Of a stretch of DNA of 46,348 nt, positions 34,701 to 46,032 are shown piece after piece. The notes beneath the pieces are model-generated. The model did not search any database and was not told where the DNA came from. It was given only the letters and a program-made list of their open reading frames with translations. Each line of letters begins with the position of its first letter. Position 1 is the stretch's first letter. This stretch comes from Saccoglossus kowalevskii (taxonomy: Eukaryota; Hemichordata; Enteropneusta; Harrimaniidae), in NCBI RefSeq assembly GCF_000003605.2, contig NW_003109096.1, positions 129,070 through 175,417 of the forward strand. The letters are read 5' to 3'. The translations under genes were made by a program, and so were the position numbers.

Positions 34701-35175
34701 TTTATTTATTGGTCATTGGGCACTCTATCTTGATCGGTATTTTATTATTTTATTAAAACCTCTCTCTTATTTGTTTAACTTTGACATGCTGGAAAATACT
34801 TTTGAAGATGCTCATTGCATCGTTCCATTGTTTGTTTTTTCGTATCTGACCGACGAGCAATTTTCAGTTGCTGAATGAGTTTTGCCTCACTGTTTCATTA
34901 ACCACTCGCTGTCCTACAACTATGTAACATTTCAATCGCTACATGCCACTGCTCTAATGCCTAGGTACGACAGTAGTTTCAGGAGACCAATTCTGTTATT
35001 GAGATATTATAACAATCGTGGCTAGGTGTGCGTTAGTGGGTTTCTTGTGAGTAGAATGATTTCAGGCATTGGTTATGACATATGGAGAGGAACACCACAT
35101 GTTATGAAAGCGAGGGTCAATGCACTTATTGTCTGCAATGAACAACGTTTTAAGTTTTGTTTTGTTTTTTCAAAG

Positions 35176-35259
35176 GAAAGGGAGCATCATTTGTCGAATA
35201 CAATGGAAAACTTGGTTAGCGAGAAGACTGAACTGAACAAAAAACTCAAGAAAGCAATA
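35176..35259 (+). pseudogene. ROCK-like exon 3 (coiled coil)
   Basis: The exon is 84 nt, in phase 0 at both ends, with acceptor TTTTTTCAAAG and donor GTAGGT. It encodes 28 residues, including LSNTMENLVSEKTELNKKLK, corresponding to the ROCK coiled coil around NLANEKEELNNKLKD. The frame is intact. On its own it could be functional; its neighbours are damaged. Confidence 0.7.
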
Positions 35260-35746
35260 GTAGGTTTTGATTTAGTTTGAATCATTAAAAAACAGTTTAT
35301 TAGTGTTAATTGAAGATGGTCATAGCTTTCGACAAAAATATTTCCTTATATTCCCTGTGCTATCCGAAACAACTGGCAGAATATTGTTTAACAGCTTGGG
35401 GATATTACATAGTCAGTGATTTCATTGAAACCCCCTCTTGATCTATTTGATCTGTCATTCAATGTATGCTTTCATTCAGCAAATTATATATTTGATTTGA
35501 AGTGCTTTTTACAGTTCAGGAATTGTTGGTAGGGTTGGTTAATGGGCATTTTATCCTATCATAATTTGTTATGGTCTGTTATATCAAAATTCTGGAATAA
35601 ATTCAACTCCGCATTTTCTTGGGGTTGAACCTTGTGACTCAAGTCTCTGCTATTTCGGTGATGGGATTTGTAATATGTTCACTAGCTGAAAATTCAGCAG
35701 TGATCCCAATGGTAATAATTCTTTGAAAAATTAAACTAAAACAATA

Positions 35747-35806
35747 GAATTAATTAAGAAAGATTATGAAGAAAAATTACAAAAGGAAAAGACCTTAAAA
35801 ATTCAG
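35747..35806 (+). pseudogene. ROCK-like exon 4 (coiled coil, left border uncertain)
   Basis: The open stretch ELIKKDYEEKLQKEKTLKIQ ends at a GTTTGT donor in phase 0 and corresponds to the ROCK segment ending TERTLKTQ. A TAA at 35732-35734 and the lack of a clear pyrimidine-rich acceptor make the left border uncertain; AACAATAG is the nearest candidate but in the wrong phase. Confidence 0.65.
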
Positions 35807-36333
35807 GTTTGTATATAAGCATATATATATATGACACTTGTTTGCTCTTGCAAATGTATTCTGTCATTTTGGATTTTGTTACATGCACATTTTGGCTTAT
35901 AGAGGGTGCATTTGCAAAACAATATGCAGCCATCTTGGATTCTGTTCGTGTATCACTGCATTACATCAACTAGCCTATAAAATGTAAAAGAGTTTTCTTA
36001 TTTCAAATTTCGCTCAAGTATCATTCAAGACTCTATCTATTTAATTTCACTGTTTTGATGTTTTGAGCAAATTCACTGGGTTTTCAGTTCTCAAACTTGC
36101 CAGGAAAACAATGAGTTTTATTGTTTATTATCCACATGTTCACATGGATTTAATTTAGCAAATTTCTCTTAATAAAAGAAAATTAAATTAAAAGCCAGCG
36201 AACAATTAATGCATTTGTAGTATAACGTGTTGAAATTTAAGTCTGACCTACCTTATCTTGTTTTAGTTTGTTTGTTCTAAAAGTGATTTCAAATGTCAGG
36301 AAACACAAACAAATCTTTATCATTCTGTGCCAG

Positions 36334-36500
36334 GCAATCAATAAACTCGCTGAGGTTATGAACCGGAAGGACCTTTCTGGTAAGAAAAAACAAGATCAGC
36401 CAGTCTGAATTCTAAAAGATTGAGAAACAGAATAACAAAATTCAACAACCTTGAAGAGATGACCTTGAAGTATCAGCGAGAATTGTCAGAGTTGCAAAAT
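36334..36500 (+). pseudogene. ROCK-like exons 5/6, several frame changes
   Basis: After a GTGCCAG acceptor, AINKLAEVMNRKDLS matches the well conserved ROCK motif QAVNKLAEIMNRKD. The reading then shifts at an A6 run near 36390 to TRSAS, shifts again so that KIEKQNNKIQQ (like KKEKENRKLQ) is read after a TAA, and returns to LEEMTLKYQRELSELQN before the GTAAGT donor. A GTAAGA at 36380 could be a donor, but the remaining intron would be only about 40 bp. Frameshifts fit a decaying copy; a homopolymer assembly error could explain one of them. Confidence 0.75.
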
Positions 36501-37432
36501 GTAAGTTTGGATTTATAATAAATTAAGTATTAACCCTTTTAGTGTCATTGTCAACGTTTTGCGCCATATTGTCAGCTTCCTTTATTCTGTGTTTTTTATA
36601 TTAACTTCAACCTTGCAAATAGAAGTGTGCATAGAATTGTGGGAAGAAACGGTGTGCATTGTCGTGTGATAACTGTCATAAAGGCGATTCACAGGTAATA
36701 CTTGTTTACAACTCTGGAAGGACAATCTGAATCTACCAGGTGTGCTTGTGATTTACATAACAAAGAATGTTTACGATCTACTGACTTTCCTACACGAGTT
36801 CTTGCATGTCATCATGAGCTGCTAGCAAAACCACATTCTGATTGGCTTCTGTGGAAACCCAGATGGTGTACCTGAAACTGGGCCATTTATGCTCTATGAA
36901 TAAGCTAGATTGAGAACAGTTGTTGTTCACCATTTCAATTAAGTACCATGTGTGTTGCTGCTACGATATTGTGATACAAGCTTCAATCATCATTCTGCCA
37001 GACTTGTATGAACTACTGCGATCTCCTGCTTTCAGACTCTTGTATCTCTTCGTTGATGTGTAGCAAGAAGCAGATTTCATTGACTGTCATCAAATTTCAC
37101 ATCCTGGCAATCCCCATTTTAGTGAATTTATTGATTGAAGTATTAAAGCCAGCAGCTTTAACTTGATATTTTGGTGTGTGTGTATTTCATTTCCAGTGCT
37201 ATTGTCCTGTCTAGCAGTGAAAGAATCCCCTGTTCAGTGTGAGTTATGTGGTTGTCCCTCTCAATATCGATAAGCAGGCCTTACACTGTGACACATGTAC
37301 AAAATAATTTTCTACAGTCCTCTCACACATAAAATATTTATAAAAATTGACAAACTTTCATTTCATTCAGTCTGTATGGTCAGAAATAGTGATGAAAGTT
37401 AGTTACAGTTTTACAAAATGTGAAAATATTAG

Positions 37433-37582
37433 AAGAGTACCAGAAGCAAATGCAACTGCAGATGAAACTAGATAGTAAAGACAGTGAAATAGAACAGATT
37501 GCATTTAAACTGCAATCCCTGAATAGCGACACTGCCAGCATTAATAGTGGTATGGACTTGGACTCTGAAGAAGGCATCCCAG
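37433..37582 (+). pseudogene. ROCK-like exon 7 (end of coiled coil before the PH domain)
   Basis: It reads EEYQKQMQLQMKLDSKDSEI then EQIAFKLQSLNSDTASI and ends EEGIP in phase 1 before GTAAAT. This matches ROCK (ELQM.LDSKDSDIEQL..., then ..FPES..EGW) including the exon border phase. The acceptor is unclear: ATATTAG at 37432 and ATTCAG at 37370 both give a phase mismatch with exon 6. The next exon (PH domain, EGWLS...) was not found in the remaining 8.7 kb. Confidence 0.75.
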
Positions 37583-38340
37583 GTAAATACATCACAAAGT
37601 AATAATATGTGTGCACGCTGAATGTCTGTCGTTGATGATAATTTAGCCAAGGGACTTTGTTATGGTCCCAAAAATGGTTTCTTCCTGTCCTCAAGATCGT
37701 ATTATTTTGAATAGAAATGATATGTACTGTAAATACATTAATTGTTCACTGGGTTTTAATTTAGATATTTTCGCTGATAAGTAAAATCCACGAAATTAAA
37801 TATATATGAACATGTAAAATAACAATAAAACTCATGTTTTCGTGACATATTCGTGAAATTAAAACACAGTGAATACGCTAAAAACATTAAATAGTGAAAA
37901 TAAAAGGTTTTACAGTGTTTAGTCTAAACAATATTCTTGGGTAATTTACCAAACATTTTGATAATTAATTCAAATTATCTCATTAAATAAGTAGACAGTT
38001 TTCAACCCGTTTAATAAATAAACTCATAAAATCTATATGAATTTAATTGTCCACTGTGGATGTGCATCATTTTATTTGTGCTTGGCACAAACATTAATCC
38101 CTGAAGATCAAATAATGACATTAGTCAGGTTTCGCCAGTTAGTAAAACTATCGGATGTACTGTTACATGATACAGAATAACTAACGAAACAAGATTTAAC
38201 ATCCATCATATTCCACGGCATTCAAGGCCAATCTGATCAGTTGATCAATAAGTCTATTTTTAATCCATACATATGGGTATTGGTAGTGTGATTGTTTTGC
38301 CTACCACTGATATTGTAAGAGTAAAATTAGTCAAACCAGT
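37583..38340. other. Non-coding, intron-like
   Basis: AT-rich with nothing recognised. Repeated CGTGAAATTAAA-like words occur at 37790-37870. Confidence 0.35.
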
Positions 38341-38344
38341 CAGT

Positions 38345-38560
38345 CACTCACTCAGTGGCACCCAAATAAATGAGTAGCCCAGTCTATTCAGTTCATAGCC
38401 AGCCACGCATGAGAATGGGTGAACCCTGTTGAGTCGAGTTTTGGGTAATGGGTAAACCCAGTCAATCCATAGTAAGCCACCCATAATAATGAGTAAACTA
38501 AGTCTAGTCAGTCTGTAGAAAATCACCCATAATAATGGGCAAACCTTCCACCCATGACAA
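38345..38560 (+). repeat. Short tandem repeat, units of about 58 bp
   Basis: Units share CAGTCxxTxxxTAGxxAxCCACCCATxATAATGxGTxAAC. Copies start near 38378, 38457 and 38500, with a partial one at 38540. No coding sense. Confidence 0.55.
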
Positions 38561-39545
38561 TGGGTTTCCTTCAGCACATCAACCTCTTCAGAAAAACCAT
38601 GATGATCATCCAATGAATAAGCGCCACAGGGCTGTTCGAAAGGAGAAGAGCTTACCGTAGGGGTATCGGCCAATCATATTTTTTGAAGAGCGGATTCATT
38701 TGTCTCAAGTAGGTTTGTGCTATATACTAATTTTCTCCAAACTCCAATAGACCACACTGCTCATCCAATGAATATCTTCTCCCACCTCGCTTTCTTACTC
38801 AATGCTTGGGATTGCAATGTGGAAATTGCGAAGGTGATCTTCCTCACCAGATTGTTAGACTTCTCCCAAAGTGCATATGGAATGCGGTTCTTAAAACAAT
38901 GCACTTTGACAGCTTGTGCCCAGACGCCACATCCAAGTAATGGGCATGGAGAAGTCATTCCCAAAGTAATCTCCGGCTGTGTATGTGCAGGGGATTCTCC
39001 CACACATTTTGGGCCCGACTTTGATTCCCGCTCACCTGTCACTTTGTGCATTGGTGGTGATGCTGTCTTGAGTTCTGAGTCCTGAGTGGCTTCATTCGCT
39101 GGTAGTGATGGCGAATTATCATCTCACACACTCTCAACCATTTTGATATTGCTGCCCAGCAAATGTGCTCTTACTCTCTTCTCAATGTTGGCTTCCTCTT
39201 CTTTCCCAAACTCCCAATTTCGTGGGAAATTCTTCTTTTCTCTTTCCTTGTACACCCAATCTCTTGGGAAGTTCGTCTCCCTCCCTGTTTTACCTTGGAT
39301 TTCTTCCACAGGGATTTAGACGTAGAGGGACTCCCAATTGCTTGGGATATCCCTCTCTCTTTCGGCTGGGCACCAGTCATCCCTTTCTTCTGACGTGTGG
39401 CCATGCATTGGCTGCATTCTCCCTTCTGACTTCTAGGTTGTTTGAATGTTTTTACGCAAACCAGCCGGGGTTTCCACACACCCAATGGTGTCTTTGCCTT
39501 TGTTACTCGTGTGACTCCAATGTAAACAAACTGAAAAACCTCTAG
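38560..39545. other. GC-richer block with overlapping frames, origin unknown
   Basis: Frames of 96-126 codons exist on both strands (plus 38717-39085 and 39165-39545; minus 38761-39051 and 39171-39485). The minus frames are the more protein-like: one holds CPLLGCGVWAQAVKVHCFKN, a possible zinc-binding pattern, the other is very basic and repeats a motif of the type (I/T)SxEIGS three times. They may be remnants of a mobile-element gene. Composition changes sharply from the neighbours. Not assigned. Confidence 0.35.
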
Positions 39546-39898
39546 AACGAGAAATATTCAACAAAATGTTGCCGGACAAAAAATTAACAATACCGGACAA
39601 ACTGAAGAAATAAAATATCTTAGCTACTAGATGACAGTAGAGATAATAATAACAATATAAAAACTTCGAAAATAGTAAATCAAAGTCAAATGAAAATGGC
39701 GTCGATATATGAACAACGATATATAAACATTGTACATTGATTAAACTAACTCTCGCCGTTTAAAAAGTATGTGAAACCAATAAATTGGTGCAAAAACAAT
39801 GATTAAACACTAACAATGTTTTAAATAACTTTCCCTAATCAAAGTTTTGTATAGTATGCCAATATATGTGAAGGCACAACTTATCAATCACATGACGA

Positions 39899-40866
39899 TT
39901 GACTGCTTGTGTCGATCAGATGGTATATTTAATACAGATATTAAATGGTATGATATTTTTACGAGTTTTCAGACGGGATGAAGACGACCAAGCTGAGTTA
40001 GCTATTTTGCAGCACCGAAAACAATTCTTGTTGGCTAGAATGGGAAATCTCTTAGCTAGAAATGGAATTCAAAAATTGTTCCTTGAACGCACATCCACCA
40101 ACCAACAGGGCACATCGCCTTCTGATCACCAAATCTCTGACATTTCACTAGCAGAACTGCGCAAAATGACGAATCTCCGATCGCAGGTTGATCACGAATT
40201 GTCACCATACTTCAACGCCATTGGAGCGAACAAAGGACATGAGGCTGAGAACAAAGGACCAGCCGGTGAGTACATTATTCGCGACAGTCTCATAAATTCC
40301 TCCGGGCGTCACGCAGAAAGAAAGTTGCCCGGTTTGAAATCTCCAGAACATGATCTGAAATACAACGACTTATCACTCGAACAATTTCTACAGGGTTACA
40401 CGCTCTTACTGCAGGACCCATCCATGCCCAAAGCAGAACAATAAGGCCGGTTATGTCTCCTGCACGATTTGTTTGTTAAACTACCATTGTACAAATGGCC
40501 CATTGTCCGGAGCTATTACGCAGCAATGGCTCGTTTAATCGATGATAACAGACGTACATGGGACAGCGATTACTCAGACGTGAAAGTACTTTTTTTTTAT
40601 TTCTCAGCCAACAAGTTGAAATCAGTCACTCAGAAACAGACGACAAGCAACGGCAACAGAAATACCTCCAACACGGACGGTTCGCCTGTATTAGTGTGTA
40701 CAATGAAAAAGGTTCTTGCTCATTTGATCCATGCAAATTTAAACACATTTGCAATCATTGCTATGTTACCCGCAATCATTTTAATCATCACAGCGAAAAA
40801 GACTGCAAACAGAAGTTAGGCACGTCCATGTCACCTCTGCACCGCGATAAACCAATCTCCTCGTGA
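39899..40866 (+). pseudogene. gag: DIRS gag, broken
   Basis: Three consecutive frames together make one protein. The first includes LAELRKMTNLRSQVDHEL and ends at TAA near 40444. The second carries LPLYKWPIVRSYYAAMARLI and IDDNRRTWDSDYSDVKVLFF, typical of DIRS gag. A T9 run near 40590 shifts into the third, with CSFDPCKFKHICNHC, a cysteine-histidine zinc finger. Gag packages the element RNA. The two frame changes mean no intact product. Confidence 0.75.
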
Positions 40867-41407
40867 CTCCATGTGCAGCCCTCAGACACCACATCAACGA
40901 CTTGTGACCTCCCTGTTCGATCTACGCCTGTACATGTATCTCTGGATGATAGTGTTATCTCGCTCGATTCGGTTAGCAATAACATCACCGGGTCTGACCC
41001 AACACTTTCAGTCATCACAAGTGTGTCAGGGGGCTCCACACCTACGCCACCAGCAGCTACATCACCGTTTTCACTTACGGACACAGCATTACCCAAGCTC
41101 AGTCTTCATCGATAATAACAAGTTTGAATCCCTCGCTCTCGGCAGTTAGTCAACAACCACACTGACATGAAGCATGATCAAAGCGTCAACATGGCAGGCG
41201 GTCCGCAGTGACATGAACTTCGACCACACACTTCATCACAACACAAGCAGGTCGAGGGTTACACCTCATCATTGACAACATCATCATCAACTACAAAAAC
41301 AACAACTTCTCCATCATCAGCTGATCATTCGTCATCGTCGCCCAGTCCGAACTCTGCGCTGCCAGATCACATTATTTTTTAACAGCATTACATTGATTTA
41401 CATCACA

Positions 41408-42556
41408 GAATCTCCACTTCAGGCCTTTATAACTTTCAAGGTTGTTGCATCCCGGTCTATTCCGGTCTGAACATTCAGTTTTGGCGCCATTTTCTACACG
41501 ATTATGACAACGACATCTGCGACTTCTTAGAATTTGGTTGGCCCATCAGCTACTCGCGTGATATTCTCCCTACTTCGCACGTGACGAATCACACCTCGGC
41601 TATACATTTCACTGAGCACGTGGACAGTTTTTTTTTAATCGGAGCTATCGCTTGGTGCATCCATTGGACCGTTCGGCACTCCTCCATTGTCTCGCCCGCT
41701 CATTACCTCACCATTAATGACTGTGGCTAAGAAGGGCTCATCTTTCCGTCGCGTGGTCGTGGACTTAAGTTTTCCAGAAGGCTACTCGGTCAACGACGGC
41801 ATCCCAGAGGACAGTTACATCAGGGATGATTACAAGCTGAGATATCCTACAGTTGACTCCATGTTGGATCGCATCCATACACTTGGTTCCGGTTGCCTCC
41901 TCTACAAACAGGACCTCAGCAGGGCATACCGACAACTTCGCGTGGATCTGGGAGACTACCACCTTCTCGACTATTCTTGGAAAGGGAAATACTACTTTGA
42001 CGTTTCCCCACCTTTCGGGTTATGCACAACGGCCTTAATGGATCAACAGTCAACCAATGCAGTGCCTCACATCCTATGCAACCAAGGGCACAAGGTGATC
42101 AATTATATCGATTTTGGTGGAGCCGAGTTACCAATCAATGCTACTGCAGCTTTTGAGAGTCTAGGAAATCTGCTAAACGACCTCGGCCTTCAAGAATTCG
42201 TGGCTAAAGCATGTGCTCCTGCTACTAGTATGACTTTTCTCGGTTCTGAATTTGACACAGTCAACATGACCATTGCCAAACTCACTCAAATTCATGAAGA
42301 GCTATCCAACTGGGACAATCGCTCCTCTTGTTCCCGCACAGAATTACAAAGTCTCATTGGTATCTTGTCCTATATCTCGAATTGCGTTCGCTCGAGTCGC
42401 TTGTTTATTTCCTGCATGCTGTCCACGCTTCGCACATTCACTGCAAAACATTCCCGCACCCGTATTGATGCAGAGTTTCGCAAGACGGAAGGTGAAAGAC
42501 GTTTTTACAGGACTATAACGATGTTTCTATCACACACACCCAACCTTGGTCTCCGC
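41408..42556 (+). pseudogene. DIRS reverse transcriptase with an altered catalytic box
   Basis: The N-terminal part (IPVYSGLN, CDFLEFGWPISY, TNHTSAIHFTEHVDSFF) is in one frame up to a T9 run at about 41630, and the rest (LITSPLMTVAKKGSSFRRVV, KQDLSRAYRQL as motif A, FGLCTTALMDQ as motif B) in another. Motif C reads NYIDFGGAE (42101-42126) where the family has two aspartates, so one catalytic Asp is missing by a 3-bp loss. A further frameshift near 42500, at a T5 run, leads into RNase H. RT copies the element RNA to DNA; this one is probably dead. Confidence 0.85.
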
Positions 42557-43086
42557 TAGACACTGTTGTGTGTACAGATGCATGCCTTTCAGGCTGCGGC
42601 GGCATCTATGTTACTCAGTTCTTCCGCTCACCTTTCCCACAACACATCATCAACATGGGTTTGTCTATCAATGCATTGGAATTGCTTGCAGTGGTGGTCG
42701 CACTCAAGCTCTGGTCCCATACTTGGCGCGCGCTTCGCTTGCAAATAACCTCTGACAACATGACAACGGTTGCATTGATCAACTCTCATTGTACTCATTC
42801 AGATTTCGAACTCAGCTGTTTGCGGGAAATCGCATACTTCCAAGCACGTTTCGAATTCAATCTCTGGGCTGTACACATCCCTGGTTGGAGCCGTGTCGCA
42901 GATGCATCAAGCCATTCACATTTATCTGGCATTTACGAGTCTTGTGTGGAAGAGTTACAGTCAATCTTTGGCATCTCAGAAGTCGTTGTACCTCAGGAAA
43001 CGTTCCAGTTTATTCATCCTTTGGTAACTTGTAGTATTTTTCCTTTTTCGTTTCCGCAGGTAGTCAAGCTCTGCTCGCCACTCTGA
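42509..43086 (+). pseudogene. DIRS RNase H domain
   Basis: The domain reads VCTDACLSGCGGIYV, then NALELLAVVVALKLW, then ITSDNMTTVALINS and HIPGWSRVADASS, giving the Asp-Glu-Asp-Asp set of retroelement RNases H. The DIRS-typical linker LQDYNDVSITHTQPWSPLD precedes it in the same frame. It is continuous with RT only across a 1-bp frameshift. It degrades the RNA strand during replication. The frame runs on to TGA at 43084, past a further frame change to the recombinase. Confidence 0.8.
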
Positions 43087-44030
43087 ACCATCAAGCGTCC
43101 CACTCACTCCACTCAGCATTTGCTTCCATTTCATTGCGCAAAATTACAACTCAATGGCGTGCATTCTTCCTTTTCTGCCATTTCTTTTGCATCCGGCCAG
43201 TTCTGGCCACAACACGAACGATTATTCGCTACACACAGTTCATCACCAGCTCGTTTTCAAGCACAGCATCTATCCACAACTACCTCAACGGTGTTCGGCT
43301 GCTGCATCTTTTTGTCACCGAGACCCCACCTTCACTCGACTCATTCAAACTGCGCCTTGTTCTCCGGGGAATACAGTGGATAACTGCGCACCAGCCTCGT
43401 CGCAAGTTGTCTATCACACCGGATATCCTACTTCGAATCCATTGTTTCTTGGACTTTACACACCCGCTGCACGTTATGCTGTGGTCTGCCTTTCTCATCG
43501 CATTTTTTTCGTTCCTGCGTAAGTCCAACCTGGTGCCCCCTTCAGATACAGCTTATGACGCCCGCATTCATCTCTCATGGTGCAGCGTTGGATACAACAC
43601 CATAGGTTTGATCATCCGTATCACATGGTCCAAAACCATACAGTTCGGCGAACGGGTACTGCACATTCCTATCAGCCTACAAGCAGTGGTGGACATGTTG
43701 CCAGCACCTTTAGAAGCTCCACTGTTTCTCGCACTGTCATCTACCAGCAGCCTGCATCCTTTGACCTACCAGACTTTTGTTCGACATCTGCGATCATTGC
43801 TCAGCTCCACAGGGCTGGACCAAAACAGCTACTCCGGTCACAGATTTTGTCGTGGAGGTGCCTCCTTCACATTTCAGTCAGGAGCAGACCCTGAAGCAAT
43901 CAAAGCGCAAGGTGACTGGCGTTCACAAGCTTACCTGCTCTACATGGAATCCTCATTTGGTTGTCGCCTCAGGACGGCATCATGCATTCGCGCTGCTATC
44001 AAGTCTGGCCAAGTCGATCTGACACTTTGA
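43053..44030 (+). CDS. DIRS tyrosine recombinase
   Basis: An open frame from the GGTAGTCAAG region to TGA at 44028-44030; it starts after sequence in another frame, so the exact start is unclear (a TTG at 43134 is not convincing). Features: an N-terminal core-binding part ending HNYLNGVRLLHLF, then AFFSFLRKSNLVP with the first catalytic Arg, then GHRFCRGGASF (H-x-x-R), then GDWRSQAYLLYM with the Trp and the nucleophile Tyr candidates. The catalytic set appears complete over about 320 residues. The enzyme inserts circular element DNA. It is the only intact reading frame in this copy. Confidence 0.85.
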   Translation, partial: SAGSQALLATLNHQASHSLHSAFASISLRKITTQWRAFFLFCHFFCIRPVLATTRTIIRYTQFITSSFSSTASIHNYLNGVRLLHLFVTETPPSLDSFKLRLVLRGIQWITAHQPRRKLSITPDILLRIHCFLDFTHPLHVMLWSAFLIAFFSFLRKSNLVPPSDTAYDARIHLSWCSVGYNTIGLIIRITWSKTIQFGERVLHIPISLQAVVDMLPAPLEAPLFLALSSTSSLHPLTYQTFVRHLRSLLSSTGLDQNSYSGHRFCRGGASFTFQSGADPEAIKAQGDWRSQAYLLYMESSFGCRLRTASCIRAAIKSGQVDLTL

Positions 44031-44215
44031 ACATTCGCTTTTGGCAGCTTTCATTTTTGGCCTTTTAGTGCTGTATTTTGCTGTATGCCAGAAATGTAAT
44101 TTTAGATTCAACAAAATAAAACTAACTTTTTATTTTCTTTTGCCGCCAATTCGCTTGAGTCGGGTTCATTCTTTGCCATTGAATAATTGTTGTATTTTGT
44201 AAGCAGTTCAAAATT

Positions 44216-44361
44216 GTTAATTATTCATTTGCATACTTTTCATTTGCATAAGCTTCGTTCGTTTGTTTCATTCCTCCACTGCGCATGATTATCGTAGCCC
44301 ATTTGCTTCGTTCTGTTTACATGCACTGTTTACATCGCACGCTGTTCGTGCCCAGCCATTT
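44216..44361 (+). repeat. DIRS-flanking 145-bp repeat
   Basis: It matches 33342-33487 in direct orientation and lies 190 bp after the recombinase stop. Likely part of the element's 3' terminal region. An inverted partner at the 5' side was not seen. Confidence 0.65.
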
Positions 44362-44529
44362 CTGTTCGGGTTATTTTCACCCACCCACCCTTTTTTTTTT
44401 CTCGCGGTCATGTCGTCTCGCTTTTCTATTGTTTAGTACTAGTACCAGGGCTGAAACGACTACCTTGTTTAGATCACAATGCCCAAAGCCTGGGCTGGAA
44501 TGTCTTATAATAACCTTTTCATACCAGTT

Positions 44530-44720
44530 CCCTCTTTTCATCACAAATTCACAAAAGAGTCTGCTTTGGACAAACTACCTCTGTGGCCCTTCTTCATTTA
44601 TATACACTCGGTCCTACGCTTCGTTCTTCTAATAAGACCACAATCATGCCTTTTCACATGCTGCTCCTCAACTATGGAACACCCTTCCATGTGCCAAGTC
44701 ACTGCTGTCTACTTATTTAT
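44530..44720 (+). pseudogene. Possible LINE reverse-transcriptase tail, broken
   Basis: Shifting between frames gives YTRSYA, then HAFSHAAPQLWNTLP, which resembles the conserved C-terminal end of many non-LTR retrotransposon RTs (RS..., F..AAP.LWN.LP). Two stops and a frame change interrupt it. The match is short and made from memory of the pattern, so this is tentative. Confidence 0.35.
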
Positions 44721-44759
44721 AAGAACACTGGGAACGTATTAATACAACTAAAGTGGAAT

Positions 44760-45600
44760 AACTTCCCCAGGGCCTTTGAGCAGAACGTAATTTTGGATTC
44801 AAGTATTTTATAAATGTGTATGATTGACTGATTGATAGACTGATACATCCGTCATTGACGGGATTTCAATTAGGTTTCGGCAAAACATTTTGAAAAACAG
44901 TTCTGCTGTTGTGGTGTGAAAGAATGTCGTAAATGACGGACCATTACACAACGAATGGAATACTTGGAAATGTATGTACGAACGCCAGGTATATATACCA
45001 AGACATAATACCCAAGACATTCATATGTTGTATATACTCCGAGACCAAAGCTTTAAAAAAAAACAGAATAATGTTGTAATTCTGTGAAAAATGGCAAAGC
45101 AGTGCAGTTTTTTGTTGAACTGAGAATATATGCACTGATTATCTAGTACGGGTGACGATTCTAGCAGCTGTGTTTTGTTTTGCCTTTGATTAATGCTATT
45201 TCTAAGTGCAAATAAATGTGTTTCTCAAAATTTGACTGAAAGTCTTGCATGAATTAAAATGAGGAAAATGTTGCTTACGTATTCCTTAATGCCAATGCAA
45301 CGAAGATGGTAGTGAATGGCTTTGCATGTATTCTTGATATGGATATCGAACATGTGTTTGTTGTCAAAAGTTAGATACGTGCAGTAAGTAAGTAACAGGT
45401 GCAACAGATCTAGATCAAAGTAATATAAGGTGTATGTCGGCAATTCACGAAGCAATATAAGTTAACGTCATTATTAGCATAGTGTGAATCTCACAAAATC
45501 ATTAATTACAATGTCCCGCCCTCATCCACTTGTCGCCAGGCAACCAAACACAAACGGGCTATCGGACCAATATTTCGGACCCGAAGTGAACGAAGGGGGA
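44760..45600. other. Non-coding spacer
   Basis: No gene is supported; short minus frames at 44808-45135 and 45225-45455 have no recognisable content. Confidence 0.4.
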
Positions 45601-45614
45601 GCATAAATTGTTCC

Positions 45615-45670
45615 TCACTGTATAAAAGGGGGCCAGCACACACAGTCCCCAGAGAACGGTCCTCTCAATC
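45615..45670 (+). promoter_or_regulatory. Strong TATA-type core promoter
   Basis: TATAAAAGGGGGCC begins near 45620, with CACACAGTCCCC about 30 bases on as a candidate initiation region. The first ATG downstream opens only MDKYCVEPALTVPTNTLAQI and a few more residues before a stop. The transcript could be a spliced leader exon or come from a repeat. Confidence 0.5.
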
Positions 45671-46032
45671 CAAATCAAGGGCAATGGATAAGTATTGTGT
45701 CGAACCAGCGCTAACCGTACCCACAAACACGCTAGCACAAATAATGAGACCTTAATAATTCCAAACAACAAACGGTATATTATCAAACAACTAGCAGTCA
45801 TGCAATGCAAGATCAGTAAACTGCAATACATCAGCAGCAACATTAATCATAAATCACAGCTACTATTACACAGTTGTGGCTGAAACAACAATCAATGCAC
45901 AAAAAAGTATCTCTACAGTTCAGTGAAAACAAGTAATCAAATGTCTCTTTACAAATGTCACAGTACAAACTATCAGCCAGTACCATGCTCTGCACCAGTA
46001 CAGTCTCGATCAGCCACCAAGTGCGTGCAACT

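Larger units (their letters stand above)
39899..44030 (+). mobile_element. DIRS-like tyrosine-recombinase retrotransposon
   Basis: The coding order gag, RT, RNase H, tyrosine recombinase on one strand identifies a DIRS-type element, which integrates through a recombinase instead of an integrase. The block is GC-richer than its host DNA. Exact ends were not found; a 145-bp repeat lies 3' at 44216-44361. An AATAAA at 44115-44120 may end its transcript. The element lies downstream of ROCK-like exon 7 in the same orientation. Confidence 0.85.

Noticed and set aside
34411-34878. Plus-strand frame of 155 codons
   Set aside because: It spans the CTAACACTGAGGGCG repeats, has no known domain, and starts in a T-rich stretch; likely intron sequence.
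42990-43060. A 36-bp intron (GTAACTTG to TTTCCGCAG) between DIRS RNase H and recombinase
   Set aside because: DIRS elements can hold introns, but 36 bp is too short for normal animal splicing and its removal would not join the two frames.
45490-45720. An LTR with primer-binding site around the TATAAAAGG box
   Set aside because: No matching second LTR, no TG...CA ends with target duplication, and no tRNA-complementary site could be shown in the remaining sequence.
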